In this document: piece after piece, positions 1 to 9,621 of the stretch
How positions within the stretch are numbered: the first letter of the stretch is position 1
Layout of the letters: every line of letters begins with the position of its first letter
Assembly (NCBI GenBank): GCA_002159075.1
Contig: LZRT01000079.1
Coordinates: 1-64,000, forward strand
Direction: 5' to 3'
Origin: Bacillus thermozeamaize
GTDB taxonomy: Bacteria > Bacillota > Bacilli > ZCTH02-B2
DNA length: 64,000 nucleotides
Notes under the pieces: generated by a model
What the model was told of the DNA's origin: nothing
The model's input: the letters and a program-made list of their open reading frames with translations, nothing else
The model's database searches: none
Program-made: the position numbers and the translations under genes

Positions 1-129
1 GAGGAAGGTCATGGTCAGTAAGGGCAAGCCACCCAAGTATACCTCTTTGAGGTGAATGTTGGGTTAGATTTTCAAATGAGTGATCTATTCCGTCTTCGGT
101 AAGATTTTTATATGGGTTGACACGGACAG
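1..129. other. Edge segment with no assignable gene
   Basis: This stretch lies downstream of apt and holds no recognisable complete gene. On the minus strand an AAAGAGG followed by a TTG near position 39 could begin a further reading frame that leaves the window, but too little remains to identify it. In B. subtilis the gene after apt is relA; that is context only and nothing here shows relA. Confidence 0.3.
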
Positions 130-660
130 TCAGTCGTACTGTACCAGCGAAAAGACGGGATAGCGCGACAACTTTTCGCGTCCCTTGAGGTAACACAGCT
201 CGATCAGGAAAGCCAGGCCCACAATCTCTCCCTGCAGCTGTTCCACCAACTGAATCGCCGTAGAGATGGTGCCGCCCGTCGCCAACAGGTCATCCACGAT
301 GACCACGCGCTGACCCGGCTGAATGGCGTCGCGGTGGATACCCAAGCGATCGGTGCCATACTCCAGATCATAGGAAGCCTCGATTGTCTCAGCCGGCAGT
401 TTCCCGGCCTTGCGAATCGGTACAAACCCAATGCCCAGCGCATAGGCCACCGGTGCGCCAATCACAAATCCCCGCGCCTCGGGCCCGACGATCACGTCCG
501 CCTGCAGGCTTCGCACATGTTCTGCAATCTGATCGATCGCCTGGCGAAAGCTGGGGCCATCCTTCAGCAAGGTGGTAATATCCTTGAAGCTCACCCCCGG
601 CTGCGGAAAATCCTCAATCACTCTGATTTTCTCGATCAATTGCGTCGGTTTCTTGGACAT
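130..660 (-). CDS. apt: Adenine phosphoribosyltransferase
   Basis: Converts adenine and PRPP to AMP in cytoplasmic purine salvage. The 176-residue product has the usual family length and the PRPP-binding motif [13 protein letters not shown] in its second half, plus the GPEARGF segment of the adenine-specific family. The frame opens 30 nt further upstream, but the ATG at 660 follows a purine-rich AAGGGGGA at suitable distance and gives a typical N-terminus ([11 protein letters not shown]). The start lies inside the 3' end of recJ, a 47-nt overlap that suggests translational coupling. The recJ-apt order is as in B. subtilis. Confidence 0.96.
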   Translation of the reverse strand: MSKKPTQLIEKIRVIEDFPQPGVSFKDITTLLKDGPSFRQAIDQIAEHVRSLQADVIVGPEARGFVIGAPVAYALGIGFVPIRKAGKLPAETIEASYDLEYGTDRLGIHRDAIQPGQRVVIVDDLLATGGTISTAIQLVEQLQGEIVGLAFLIELCYLKGREKLSRYPVFSLVQYD

Positions 661-2971
661 GCTGTGTCGTCCCCCTTTTTTCAAACTCAAACAGCCGATA
701 AAAAAACTGTTGCAACTGAAGGGATGTCAGTGAATGGAGAAACTGCGCCATCTTTTCCCGTTCCAGCGCTTCCAGGTAAGAAACGGAATTTTCAAGCCTG
801 CTTTGCCGCTGCGCCTGTTGCAGGCGGTACACGTGCGTGGCGACCGGCAGGAGCAGCCCCAACTCTTTGAACACGCGAAGCACCAGGGATGTTTGCTCTG
901 CTACAAGGCCCAGCCTGGCCGCAAATTGTTCGATATGTGCGCGGTGAAACTGGCGGTGCCTTTGCATCCAGCGAAACACCTCGACGAAGTGCTGCCTTTG
1001 CGGCAGCGGGGGCGCATGGGTGCGGCGAAAGACGCAGTACAGGCGCTGCATGTTGGGAAAACGCCGGATCGCCTCTAAGAGTTGCCCGCGTGAGACGGGC
1101 ACATCCATCAGGACCAGGTCGGTCACTTCGGAGAAAGCGCTGTCAGCAGCGGGCATCTCTTGAAATGAAAAGAAAAAACGCTCTCCCGAAGCATCCGAAG
1201 AACATGCCTGTTCCGCTTTCTCCGGCGTTCTGCGCCAGTCGAACACCTGGCGGTGCCGGATCAGCACATCCTTCAGGAGAATCTGCGGCCTGCGGATGCC
1301 GTTCCACTCGCTTGTGCCCAGACTGCCGATGACATAAGCCCGGGAACCTGAGGCAATCCGTTGCACCCAGTCGGGACAGTGAAACCCGACGGCCTCCACC
1401 ATTCTGCCATCCTTGCCGCGCAGGGCCAGCTTCAGGTGGTTGCCTTCTTTTCCCAGCGGCCGCGCCTCCGCGACGCTGACAGGCCCAAAGTAAAGGATCG
1501 GCCTGGGATTTCCCGGCCCGAACGGCTCCAGCCGCCGCAGATCCTCCACAAGGGAGAGATCAACCGCCTCCAGCGGACAGAACATCTCCACCTCCGTGCG
1601 GGGCTGCGTGTCCGCATCTGCAAGACGCCGCCCCACCTCTTCCACAAAAGCGTCCCGAAAGCCGGCAATCCGGGAAGCCTGCAGCGTCATCCCGGCTGCC
1701 TGCTGGTGGCCGCCGAACTTCTCCAGCCATTGGCTGCAGGACAAGAGCACCTGGTACAGATCCAGCCCATCGACGCCCCGCCCGGAACCCTTGGCCAGCC
1801 CCGATTCCTCCTCCACGCTCAGCAAAATGAAGGGGCGATGGTACTTTTCGACGAGACGCGCGGCGGCAATCCCGATGACGCCGGCATGCCACGACGCGCT
1901 TGCCAGCACATAGCCGGACGCGCTGCCGGGGGGAAGTGCTCTGGCCATGTCTTGCTCAACCAGCTGCTGCTCTGCCTCCCGGAACACCTGCTCCACCAGT
2001 TGTTGACGCTGGCGGTTCAGTTGTTCCAGCCGGAGGGCGGCTTCGCCAGCTGCTTCCTCGTTTTCGGCCATCAACAACCGGTAAGCCTCCATGGCGTGCG
2101 CGAGCCGGCCGGCCGCATTCAACCGGGGGCCAAGAATAAACCCAATCGCCTCACTGTTCCATTCTCCCCGAAAGCCGGCTTGTCTGGCCAATGCCTGAAT
2201 TCCGGGTAGCGGCTGGCGGTTCAACTGCTGCAATCCGAGAGCAACCAACACCCGATTCTCATCCACAAGGGGCATCAAATCGCTGATTGTTCCCACGGCA
2301 GCCAGCTGCAGCAACTCGGGCGGCACCTCATCCAACAGGGCTTGCGCCACTTTCAGCGCCACGCCAACGCCCGCCAGTTGCTTGAAGGGATAAGGGCAGC
2401 CGGGTTGCTTCGGATTAATCAAGGCATCCGCCTGCGGCAGTTCCGGCGGCGGCTGATGGTGATCGGTGATGATCACGGTCATCCCCAGGCGGGACGCCAT
2501 GTCCGCCTCTTCGACGCTGCTGATGCCGGTATCCACGGTGACAAGCAGCCGGGTTCCCCGTCTTGCCAGCTCGCAGAGGGCTTCGGCGTGAAGCCCGTAG
2601 CCCTCGCGGAAACGATCAGGGATATATGCCTCCACACTGGCGCCCAACATCCGCAACGTCCGAACCATCAGCGCCGTACTGGTCACCCCGTCGGCATCGT
2701 AATCGCCGTAAACCGCGATTTTCTGCCCGCAGGCGACAGCCCGCCGGATCAGCTCCACCGCTTCCGCCATTCCCTTGAGCAAAAACGGGTCGCCCAGATT
2801 CTCCTTGGCAGGATGGAGGAAAGCCGCGATTTTTTCCGGCGTGTCCAGTCCCCGCATGACGAGCAGGCGCTCCACCAGCGGATGAAGCTGAAAGGAAGGG
2901 AAAACGGAGGAGCCCTGCGTTTCATCCGCTTCCTGAAAACGTCGAATCCAACGCGTTCTGGCGGGTAAAAT
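614..2971 (-). CDS. recJ: Single-stranded-DNA 5'-3' exonuclease RecJ
   Basis: DHH-family exonuclease of recombination and mismatch/base-excision repair. The product (785 residues) shows the DHH-phosphoesterase motifs DYDADG and TDHHQ in the N-terminal third, an RGVDG-type DHHA1 segment ([12 protein letters not shown]) and a long Firmicute-type C-terminal domain. The start is unusual. A TTG at 2998 opens the frame, but the strong SD AAAGGAGG lies downstream of it. Seven bases after that SD comes ATT (2971-2969), giving (I/M)LPARTRW, which matches the RecJ N-terminus of relatives (MLxxxxRW). No ATG, GTG or TTG is near. I therefore favour an ATT start. It lies downstream of secF and overlaps apt. 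Confidence 0.93.
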   Translation of the reverse strand: MLPARTRWIRRFQEADETQGSSVFPSFQLHPLVERLLVMRGLDTPEKIAAFLHPAKENLGDPFLLKGMAEAVELIRRAVACGQKIAVYGDYDADGVTSTALMVRTLRMLGASVEAYIPDRFREGYGLHAEALCELARRGTRLLVTVDTGISSVEEADMASRLGMTVIITDHHQPPPELPQADALINPKQPGCPYPFKQLAGVGVALKVAQALLDEVPPELLQLAAVGTISDLMPLVDENRVLVALGLQQLNRQPLPGIQALARQAGFRGEWNSEAIGFILGPRLNAAGRLAHAMEAYRLLMAENEEAAGEAALRLEQLNRQRQQLVEQVFREAEQQLVEQDMARALPPGSASGYVLASASWHAGVIGIAAARLVEKYHRPFILLSVEEESGLAKGSGRGVDGLDLYQVLLSCSQWLEKFGGHQQAAGMTLQASRIAGFRDAFVEEVGRRLADADTQPRTEVEMFCPLEAVDLSLVEDLRRLEPFGPGNPRPILYFGPVSVAEARPLGKEGNHLKLALRGKDGRMVEAVGFHCPDWVQRIASGSRAYVIGSLGTSEWNGIRRPQILLKDVLIRHRQVFDWRRTPEKAEQACSSDASGERFFFSFQEMPAADSAFSEVTDLVLMDVPVSRGQLLEAIRRFPNMQRLYCVFRRTHAPPLPQRQHFVEVFRWMQRHRQFHRAHIEQFAARLGLVAEQTSLVLRVFKELGLLLPVATHVYRLQQAQRQSRLENSVSYLEALEREKMAQFLHSLTSLQLQQFFYRLFEFEKRGTTQHVQETDAIDRENQSD

Positions 2972-3025
2972 GGAAAGTCCTCCTTTCCCGTTTGGCAAAA
3001 TGGTGTTCCAGTCGCCTCTTGCCTC

Positions 3026-3928
3026 TCAGGATGCCGCCAGACGTTTGCGCTTCAGAAGATCACGGCTTCGCCACAAGAACCAGATCTGGCTGGCAATGAA
3101 AATGGAGGAATAACCGCCGCTGATGAGCCCGATCAACATGGCCAGCGAGAAATTGCGGATGCTGTCCGGCCCGAAGACGTACAAGGCAGCCGCCATGATC
3201 ACGACGGTGAGGAGCGTATTGACGGAGCGGGCCAGCGTCTGGCGAATGCTCTCATTCACCAGTTTATGATAATCCTCGACTTGCTTGAGTTTGGCCGTCT
3301 TCATGTTTTCCCGGATCCGGTCAAAGATGACAATCGTGTCATTGATCGAATACCCCACCACGGTCAGCACCGCCACGATAAACGTGAGATCCACCTCAAT
3401 GCGGAACAGCGAGAAAAACACGACCACCATCAGGGCATCGTGGAACAACGAAATCAGCGCCGCCACCGCAAAGCGGTACTCAAAGCGGACCATCACGTAA
3501 ATGGCGATCCCGACCGAAGCCACCAGCACACCGATGATGGCTTTATACGCCAGTTCGCGGGCAAAAGTCGAATCCACCGTGCTCTCCTGGATGTTGGCCT
3601 TATCCCCATAGGCCTTGATGAGTGCCTGGCGCAGGTCGGCCAGCTTTTCCCGGCCGATCTCTTCCGTAAACCGCATGATCACATAATCGCCCTTTTCCCC
3701 GGCCACTTGCGTCGTGCTGGGGGTGAGGCCCTGCGCTTTCATGAAAGAGGTGATCTCCTCCTGTTTGACGGGTTTTCCCAGATAGATGTCAAGACGCGAT
3801 CCCCCCTCGAAATCCACCCCCAGGTTCAGACCGAGAATGGGAAGGGCAATCACCCCAATGAGCAGGATAATCCCGGAAATCAGGAAGTAGATCTTCCAAT
3901 ATTTTACAAAATCCAAATCAAAGTTCAC
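3026..3928 (-). CDS. secF: Protein translocase subunit SecF
   Basis: Membrane subunit that, with SecD, uses the proton motive force to assist late steps of Sec-dependent export. The 300-residue protein has the N-terminal transmembrane (TM) helix, the LGVDFEGGSRLDIYL motif around residues 36-50, a short extracytoplasmic domain and five C-terminal helices including the VGYSINDTIVIFDRIRE motif. It starts with GTG behind AAGGAGG, inside the last 11 nt of secD. B. subtilis has a fused SecDF; here the two are separate genes. Confidence 0.96.
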   Translation of the reverse strand: MNFDLDFVKYWKIYFLISGIILLIGVIALPILGLNLGVDFEGGSRLDIYLGKPVKQEEITSFMKAQGLTPSTTQVAGEKGDYVIMRFTEEIGREKLADLRQALIKAYGDKANIQESTVDSTFARELAYKAIIGVLVASVGIAIYVMVRFEYRFAVAALISLFHDALMVVVFFSLFRIEVDLTFIVAVLTVVGYSINDTIVIFDRIRENMKTAKLKQVEDYHKLVNESIRQTLARSVNTLLTVVIMAAALYVFGPDSIRNFSLAMLIGLISGGYSSIFIASQIWFLWRSRDLLKRKRLAAS

Positions 3929-5159
3929 GGATCTCTGCCTCCTTCACGCCGAAATACCACGGCTTTGCGCCAATCCCTGCCTGAACCGCCTGGCGCAGCA
4001 GAATGCGGGATAGCCAGACATTGGTTACGATGCTGAGGGCGATGCTCAAGATCAGGGTGGTCGCGAAACCGCGGATGGAGCCTGACCCGAGGTAGAAGAT
4101 CACCAGGGCAGCCACCACGGTGGTGATATTGGCATCCAAAATCGTCACCAATGCCCGGCGGGAACCGGCCCGAATCGCGGAAGGAATGCTCTTGCCGCCT
4201 CGGATCTCCTCCTTGATCCGCTCGGCCGTGAGGATATTGGCGTCCACCGCCATCCCAAGCCCCAGGATGAAGGCGGCGATTCCGGCCAACGTCAATGTCA
4301 CGCCCAGCAGTTGGAACAACAAGAGCAGCAAATAGGTATTAATCAAGAGCGAAATATTGGCCACCAGACCGGGCAGACGGTAGTAGAGAAGCATGAATGC
4401 CAGGACGATCACGCCGCCCACGACGCCTGCCCAAATCCCTTGCTCCAGGGAACGCTGCCCCAAGGTGGCGCCCACACTCTGCGCCTGCAGTTCGATCAGG
4501 TTCACCGGCAGGGCACCGGCGTTCAAGAGGCTGGCCAATTCCTGCGCTTCTGCCATGTCCCGCTGACCGGTGATCGTGGCAACACCACCTGTAATCCGTT
4601 CGTTCACGACCGGTGCGGTGATCAGTTCTTCGTCGAGAAAAATTCCGATGGGCTTGCCGATGTACTCGCCGGTAATCCTGGCGAACTTTTCCCCGTCCTT
4701 CAGCTTCACCTGAACAATGGGCCGATTGTATTTATCAAAAACGGCGCTGGCTCCGCCTTCCACCAAGTCCGCGCCGGAGAGGAGAACCTCTCCCGTCTCC
4801 ATGTCGCGAAACGTCAGGCGGGCCGGCTTCCCGAGGATCTCCCGTGCCTTATCCTGATCCTGGACACCAGCCAGCTGGACACGGATCCGATCCTTGCCCT
4901 CCGGATAAATGATGGGCTCCGCCACGCCGATCACGTTGATCCGCCGCTCGAGCGCCGCGATGGTCTGGGAGATGGTGTCGGCCGTCACCTTCTGGCCCGA
5001 AGTGACGGGCTGAACTTGGTACAAAATTTCAAACCCCCCTTGCAGGTCCAGGCCGAGTGTGATTCCGCCCAAGACCCAGGGGGTTGTCCCGATCATCACG
5101 CCAAACACGGCTGCCAAGAGAACAAGGAGCAAGAGTGCCCTTCCCACGTGCAACCTCAT
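3918..5159 (-). CDS. secD: Protein translocase subunit SecD
   Basis: Partner of SecF in the Sec translocon. The product has an N-terminal TM helix, the LGLDLQGGFEILYQV motif (SecD D1), a large extracytoplasmic domain ending near GGVATITG, and C-terminal helices with GMAVDANILTAERIKEE. The frame is open from 5192, but AAAAGGAGG lies inside that extension and is spaced 9 nt from the ATG at 5159, which I take as the start (413 residues). It overlaps secF by 11 nt. With comN upstream and recJ downstream the order matches B. subtilis. Confidence 0.95.
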   Translation of the reverse strand: MRLHVGRALLLLVLLAAVFGVMIGTTPWVLGGITLGLDLQGGFEILYQVQPVTSGQKVTADTISQTIAALERRINVIGVAEPIIYPEGKDRIRVQLAGVQDQDKAREILGKPARLTFRDMETGEVLLSGADLVEGGASAVFDKYNRPIVQVKLKDGEKFARITGEYIGKPIGIFLDEELITAPVVNERITGGVATITGQRDMAEAQELASLLNAGALPVNLIELQAQSVGATLGQRSLEQGIWAGVVGGVIVLAFMLLYYRLPGLVANISLLINTYLLLLLFQLLGVTLTLAGIAAFILGLGMAVDANILTAERIKEEIRGGKSIPSAIRAGSRRALVTILDANITTVVAALVIFYLGSGSIRGFATTLILSIALSIVTNVWLSRILLRQAVQAGIGAKPWYFGVKEAEIREL

Positions 5160-5239
5160 CCACAATGCCCTCCTTTTGTCCAACAGATTCATTGTACCGT
5201 GGACAAAAAAAGGATGTCAATCTGACCTGGATGGCCGGT

Positions 5240-5596
5240 TCATTTCTTCCGGTACATTTCTTTCATTAAGTAATCCATGAGCCGATTGGGCTTCATGGAA
5301 AGGATGGCATTGGCCACTTGATGGATTTTCAGAGTTCTTTTTTTTCGCACATCTTCAGCCGCAACTTTCCAGATCAGATCCGGATCCACCTGGTCATACC
5401 CCCACAACGCCATTTCCTCCGCCTTGCTCCGGCACAAGGGGGCCAGCTGCTCCCGCAGCTCTTCCAGGCGTTGCTCCACATCCTCCGCATCCTGCTCATT
5501 CTGCCGCTCGTCGTTTGCTTCCTGCGGATCCGCAGCTGGCGGTTCGTGCCCCGGCACATGAGCGGATGAGCCGCCTCGTTCATCTTCTGCTCTCAT
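5240..5596 (-). CDS. comN: ComN-like post-transcriptional regulator
   Basis: Small soluble protein of 118 residues. Its second half (LWGYDQVDPDLIWKVAAEDV and the following KPNRLMDYLMKEMYRKK) resembles the Post_transc_reg/ComN family. B. subtilis ComN (YrzD) acts post-transcriptionally on the comE competence operon. The N-terminal half is acidic and glutamine-rich and probably disordered. The ATG at 5596 is chosen because GGGAAGGAG precedes it by 8 nt. The position between spoVB and secD is the same as yrzD in B. subtilis, which carries much of the weight. Whether it controls competence here is not shown. Confidence 0.8.
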   Translation of the reverse strand: MRAEDERGGSSAHVPGHEPPAADPQEANDERQNEQDAEDVEQRLEELREQLAPLCRSKAEEMALWGYDQVDPDLIWKVAAEDVRKKRTLKIHQVANAILSMKPNRLMDYLMKEMYRKK

Positions 5597-5720
5597 GGAT
5601 GTCGCTCCTTCCCAAAACTGCTTACCGTTTTTATTCCACATCCCGGGATAAAATCCTGCCTGTCATGCATAGCTTGGTATCAAATGGTTGTCCTTGAGGA
5701 ATCGGGAAAGAGGGACTGAC

Positions 5721-7277
5721 ATGCGGCAAACGTTTTTAAAAGGGACGCTGATCATCCTGATCGCCAGCTTCATCACGCGCGTGCTCGGCTTTGTTTACCG
5801 CATCCTGTTGTCGCGGATCATCGGCGCAGAGGGGATGGGGTTATACCAGATGGCTTATCCGACGATGACCGTGGCCATCACCCTCGTGACGGCCGGGTTT
5901 CCCGTCGCCATCGCCAAGCTGGTGGCTGAAGCGGAAGCACGCGGGGATCAGGCCCGCATCGGCTTCATCATGCGCAGAAGCTTTTCGATCATCCTGGGGC
6001 TTAGTCTGTTCGGCCTGCTGCTGATGTTCCTGGGGGCTTCCTGGCTTGCACAGCTGTTGAATGATCCGCGTTCGTACATCGTGATCCTGGCGATGATCCC
6101 GGTTTTGCCGATCGTGGGCATTTCTTCCATTTATCGCGGATATTTTCAAGGGCGGCAAAACATGATCCCGTCCGCCGCTTCCGTGATCATCGAACAACTG
6201 GCAAGGATCGCCTTGAGCATTTGGATTGCCTGGCACCTGTTGCCTTATGGCATCGCTTACGCCACGGCCGGCGCCATGCTGGGAATGGTCGGCGGAGAAT
6301 TGTGCGGGTTGTGCATCCTCCTCTGGCAATACCATGCATCCCGCGCCTCAGCCAAAGCAACGCGCGTTCCGCCGCTGGCCCCGGCAGAAAAAGCGGCAAC
6401 GCTGTCCGGCCTCCTGCGGCTCAGCACACCCATCACAGCCAGCCGAATGGTGGGAACCGTTTCCTACTTTTTTGAACCGATCCTGGTCGCCCAAAGCCTG
6501 GCGATCGCCGGTTTTGCCTACACGCAGGCCACCCGGATGTACGGGGAGCTGGCGGGCATGGCGATTCCGCTTCTTCTTTTTCCCACGGTGCTGACGTATG
6601 CCTTGTCCGTCTCTCTGGTGCCGGCCGTATCCGAACTGGCCGCTTTTCACAAAGTGGAGCGCATCCGGCAGCGCGTCCATCAGTCGATGAGGCTGGCGCT
6701 GGTCGTCGGCACTCCTTTTTCGCTGTTGCTGACCATCCTGGCGGAACCGATTTGCGCCTGGTTATACGGGGAACCTGAAATAGGCAAGATCCTGCAAATG
6801 ATGGCCCCCTTTTCCCTCTTTCTGTATTATCAAGGGCCCCTCAATGCCACCTTGCAAGGCCTCGGACAGGCGCGGCCGGCCATGATCAATTCCTTTATCG
6901 GCGCCGCTTTGAAGTTAGTGGCCATTCTTTTGCTGGCTACCCAGCCGGCACTTGGCATTACGGGCGTGGCCGTTGCCATCGTTTTGTCCTTTGCCAGCGT
7001 GACCATTCTCCATCTGCTCAGCGTCACCCGGCGCGTCGGCTGGGTCATTCAGGGGACAGATTTTCTCAAAGTAGGGTTGGGCTGCGCCGTGATGGGATTT
7101 TTCCTCTATGCGCTTTACCCCCTGACCGATCACCTTTCCCCCTTGCCGCAGCTGGTTCTCCTTTTGGCCCTTTCGCTTGCAAGCTACCTGATCTGCCTCG
7201 TGATGACCGGCATGATTGGACGGGAAGATCTCTACCGGCTGCCCTGGGTGGGTCCGCTCCTGTCACGGTGGATGTGA
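5721..7277 (+). CDS. spoVB: Stage V sporulation protein B, MOP-superfamily flippase
   Basis: Polytopic membrane protein (518 residues, about 14 hydrophobic helices) of the MATE/Wzx/MurJ superfamily. In B. subtilis SpoVB is needed for spore cortex peptidoglycan and is thought to act in lipid II transport. The N-terminus (MRQTFLKGTLIIL) and the segment GAEGMGLYQMAYP are typical. The ATG at 5721 has AAAGAGGG upstream; the earlier in-frame ATG at 5688 lacks an SD. It is transcribed away from comN and ends only 6 nt before the converging DUF421 gene. Confidence 0.93.
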   Translation: MRQTFLKGTLIILIASFITRVLGFVYRILLSRIIGAEGMGLYQMAYPTMTVAITLVTAGFPVAIAKLVAEAEARGDQARIGFIMRRSFSIILGLSLFGLLLMFLGASWLAQLLNDPRSYIVILAMIPVLPIVGISSIYRGYFQGRQNMIPSAASVIIEQLARIALSIWIAWHLLPYGIAYATAGAMLGMVGGELCGLCILLWQYHASRASAKATRVPPLAPAEKAATLSGLLRLSTPITASRMVGTVSYFFEPILVAQSLAIAGFAYTQATRMYGELAGMAIPLLLFPTVLTYALSVSLVPAVSELAAFHKVERIRQRVHQSMRLALVVGTPFSLLLTILAEPICAWLYGEPEIGKILQMMAPFSLFLYYQGPLNATLQGLGQARPAMINSFIGAALKLVAILLLATQPALGITGVAVAIVLSFASVTILHLLSVTRRVGWVIQGTDFLKVGLGCAVMGFFLYALYPLTDHLSPLPQLVLLLALSLASYLICLVMTGMIGREDLYRLPWVGPLLSRWM

Positions 7278-7283
7278 CTGTTG

Positions 7284-7988
7284 TCAGAGGTCATGATGGG
7301 GAGGCTGATCCCGATCTCGCGGGTCCACGTGCAACTTTCCCTGCCCGTCGATGCTGGCGAAAAACACCTCCTTGAAGTCCTTGCAGCCCTTTGCACGCAC
7401 CTGTTCCTTGAGCCAAAAGCGGTTCTGGCCGATGCGCTCCAAATTTTTGTCCAGGACACGGCCGTCCATGATCAGCGGGATGGCGAGGCCTTCATGAGAC
7501 AACTCCAGGTTTAGATCCTCGCGGACAAGCGGCTGTTTTCCCGGCTTGGGCAACACGTTCAACTTGCCGGAAGGTTCCAGAATCGCCAGCTCCACCTCAG
7601 AAAGGTCAAAGATCTGGTTTTCACGCAACTGGCTGAGGAGATCATCCAGATTGTAGCGTTGCCTGGCCATCTCCTTCTCCCGAATGTTCCCGCCGGCAAT
7701 CAGCACCGCCGGCTTGCCATCGACGATGTCGCGAATCCGCTTGCTCTTCATAAAGACATAGGCAAGCAGCACCTGGGTCAGCACCAGGGTCGTGATGGGG
7801 ATGATCGCATCCAACAGCGGCTTGTTTTGCTCCACTACGATGGATCCCATTTCCGCAATCATGATCGAGACGACCAGATCGAAGACTGTCAGCTTGGCGA
7901 TCTCCCTGGCTCCCATCAACCGCATCATCACCAAAATAAAAAAGTAGATAAACAGCGTGCGCAAAAAAAGGCTGACCCAATCTTCCAT
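7284..7988 (-). CDS. DUF421 membrane protein, YrbG/YetF type
   Basis: Protein of 234 residues with an N-terminal block of about three TM helices (FLRTLFIYFFILVMMRLMG and following) and a C-terminal soluble DUF421/DUF3290-like region with KPGKQPLVREDL. The MGAREIAKLTVFDLVV segment is the family signature. YetF-type proteins affect germination and membrane properties in Bacillus, but the biochemical role is unknown. The ATG at 7988 follows AAAGGAGGT with an 11-nt spacer; the frame is open for 30 further codons without an SD. It sits beside spoVB, where B. subtilis has yrbG. Confidence 0.88.
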   Translation of the reverse strand: MEDWVSLFLRTLFIYFFILVMMRLMGAREIAKLTVFDLVVSIMIAEMGSIVVEQNKPLLDAIIPITTLVLTQVLLAYVFMKSKRIRDIVDGKPAVLIAGGNIREKEMARQRYNLDDLLSQLRENQIFDLSEVELAILEPSGKLNVLPKPGKQPLVREDLNLELSHEGLAIPLIMDGRVLDKNLERIGQNRFWLKEQVRAKGCKDFKEVFFASIDGQGKLHVDPRDRDQPPHHDL

Positions 7989-8097
7989 CGGTGTGAAAAC
8001 CTCCTTTGCCAGTTGACCCACCGAAGCGACTACCTGTAGTGTCAGCCCACATCTGGAAAGTATGCCTGACAAGTGCAACCAATCCGCTTCCAGCCCG

Positions 8098-9069
8098 CTA
8101 TATCCAACCCTTTCGCTTGAACCAGAAGATCATTCCCAGCGTCATCAGCAGCATGCCCCCAAGAATCACCCACAACGACCAAGCCGTTTCCGCGTACGGG
8201 ATGACGACGTTCATCCCGAAAATGCCGGTGACAAAGGACAGGGGCAGGACAATGGTCGAGATGATGGTCAACAGACGCATGATCTCGTTGGTTTTGGCCG
8301 TCGCGAAGGAGGAGTAAGTTTCCAATGCGCCGTTTACAAGATCGCGAAATGTTTCTGTGGAATCCGTCAAACGCTCCAAATGATCCATCAAATCGATAAA
8401 ATAAGGGATATTTTCTTCCTGCACGGGAAACTGAAACTGCCCATTGGTGATGGCGAAAATCCGTCGTTGCGGCAGGATGACGCGGCGAATCAGGATCAGG
8501 GTGCGCTTGAGCGCCAGAAATTCGTCAATAATCTCCTCCAGATCCTGGCCGAACATCTCATCTTCCAGTTCATCAACCCGGATGCTCAACCGGTCCATGA
8601 TCGGAAAGTATTCGTCCGTGATCCCGTCGACAATGCTGTAGAGCAAATAATCGGCTCCTTTGTTCATGTAATCGACGCTTTTTAAGCAAATCGCAGCCAG
8701 CCTGCCAATCGGCTGCAAGCGGTGGCGATGAATCGTCACCAGATAATTGGGCCCAAGAAAGATGTTCAGTTCGGAAGTGGTAATCTCATCATCACTTTCC
8801 TCGTTGTAACGCAACGCGTGAACCACAAAAAAATAATAATCATCATACCGGTCCACCTTGGCCCGCGGACTGATGTGCAGGCAATCTTCAATCGCCAGAG
8901 GATGGAAATTGAACAGTTTGGCGATATATTGGAGCTCATCGCCCCCCACATCATAGAGGTCGATCCAAAGCAGATCGTCCGGAGACTGCAAAAGCTTGTC
9001 CAGTTCCTCCAGATTGACGTCATGTTCCATCCGCTGTTCCGAGTGATTGTAAAAGTACGTTTTAATCAA
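8098..9069 (-). CDS. corA: CorA-family magnesium/cobalt transporter
   Basis: Inner-membrane divalent cation channel of 323 residues. A large N-terminal cytoplasmic domain, with a long helix rich in charged residues, leads to two C-terminal TM helices. The diagnostic GMN motif is present as FGMN between them, followed by a basic C-terminal tail (FKRKGWI). The start is TTG with GGGGAG 7 nt upstream. It is divergent from the small membrane protein at 9197. Magnesium is the usual substrate, but the sequence alone does not settle Mg, Co or Ni. Confidence 0.94.
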   Translation of the reverse strand: MIKTYFYNHSEQRMEHDVNLEELDKLLQSPDDLLWIDLYDVGGDELQYIAKLFNFHPLAIEDCLHISPRAKVDRYDDYYFFVVHALRYNEESDDEITTSELNIFLGPNYLVTIHRHRLQPIGRLAAICLKSVDYMNKGADYLLYSIVDGITDEYFPIMDRLSIRVDELEDEMFGQDLEEIIDEFLALKRTLILIRRVILPQRRIFAITNGQFQFPVQEENIPYFIDLMDHLERLTDSTETFRDLVNGALETYSSFATAKTNEIMRLLTIISTIVLPLSFVTGIFGMNVVIPYAETAWSLWVILGGMLLMTLGMIFWFKRKGWI

Positions 9070-9196
9070 GGCGGGTCTCCCCTTTTGCCGACACGGTTTA
9101 TCCTGATCTCATTTCACTCATAAACTTGACTCACCAGCGCATAAGAATGCATTAAGCACGCGGACAACCGGGACACAAACCAATGGAGGTGGTCGC

Positions 9197-9565
9197 ATGG
9201 AACGCGGTCCTGTCTCATCCATGCTGTCTGGAATCATGTACACGGTCATTCTGGTCTTGGCCGGCTCCTTGATCCTGGCCCTGCTCTTGGAGTGGACTCC
9301 CCTGCAAGAGTCGCATGTACCCGTGGCCATGTTCCTGGTCAACGGGATTGCTTTGCTCTGCGGGGGATTTATCGCCGGCCGCCGATCCGAGGCCAGAGGC
9401 TGGCTCAGCGGGGCGATGAGCGGCCTTGGTTACGCGCTTGTCATGCTGATCATCGGTTTTCTCGCATTTGATTTGAAAATCGGCCTGGAAGCGCTCCTGT
9501 ATCTGACCGCGGCGGTCTGTCTGGGCACCCTCGGCGGCGCTTTCGGGATCAACGCCAGCCGGTAA
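9197..9565 (+). CDS. TIGR04086-family membrane protein (YrzE-like)
   Basis: Protein of 122 residues with four hydrophobic helices and glycine-rich loops (GGFIAGRRSEARGWLSGAMSG). This pattern and the location between yajC and the yrbG homologue match the YrzE/TIGR04086 family, whose function is unknown. The ATG follows GGAGGTG at good spacing. A bidirectional hairpin lies directly after the stop codon. Confidence 0.8.
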   Translation: MERGPVSSMLSGIMYTVILVLAGSLILALLLEWTPLQESHVPVAMFLVNGIALLCGGFIAGRRSEARGWLSGAMSGLGYALVMLIIGFLAFDLKIGLEALLYLTAAVCLGTLGGAFGINASR

Positions 9566-9571
9566 TGGGCA

Positions 9572-9600
9572 AAAAAGTCGTGGTTTGGCCACGACTTTTT
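9572..9600. terminator. Bidirectional intrinsic terminator
   Basis: A 12-bp perfect stem with a 5-nt loop runs from 9572 to 9600, with an A-run on one side and a T-run on the other. It separates the convergent TIGR04086 gene (+) and the yajC end of the tgt operon (-), so it can serve both strands. Confidence 0.9.
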
Positions 9601-9621
9601 GGTTCACTATGTAACAATCTT

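Noticed and set aside
334-870. Rightward frame of 178 codons opposite apt and recJ
   Set aside because: It lies entirely antisense to two well-identified genes and its product looks like random GC-rich translation; the same holds for the many long antisense frames over tgt, queA, hom, thrC, obg, mrdA and the chemoreceptors.
7277-7284. Terminator between convergent spoVB and the DUF421 gene
   Set aside because: Only 6 nt separate the stop codons and no stem-loop with a T-run is visible; the transcripts probably overlap.
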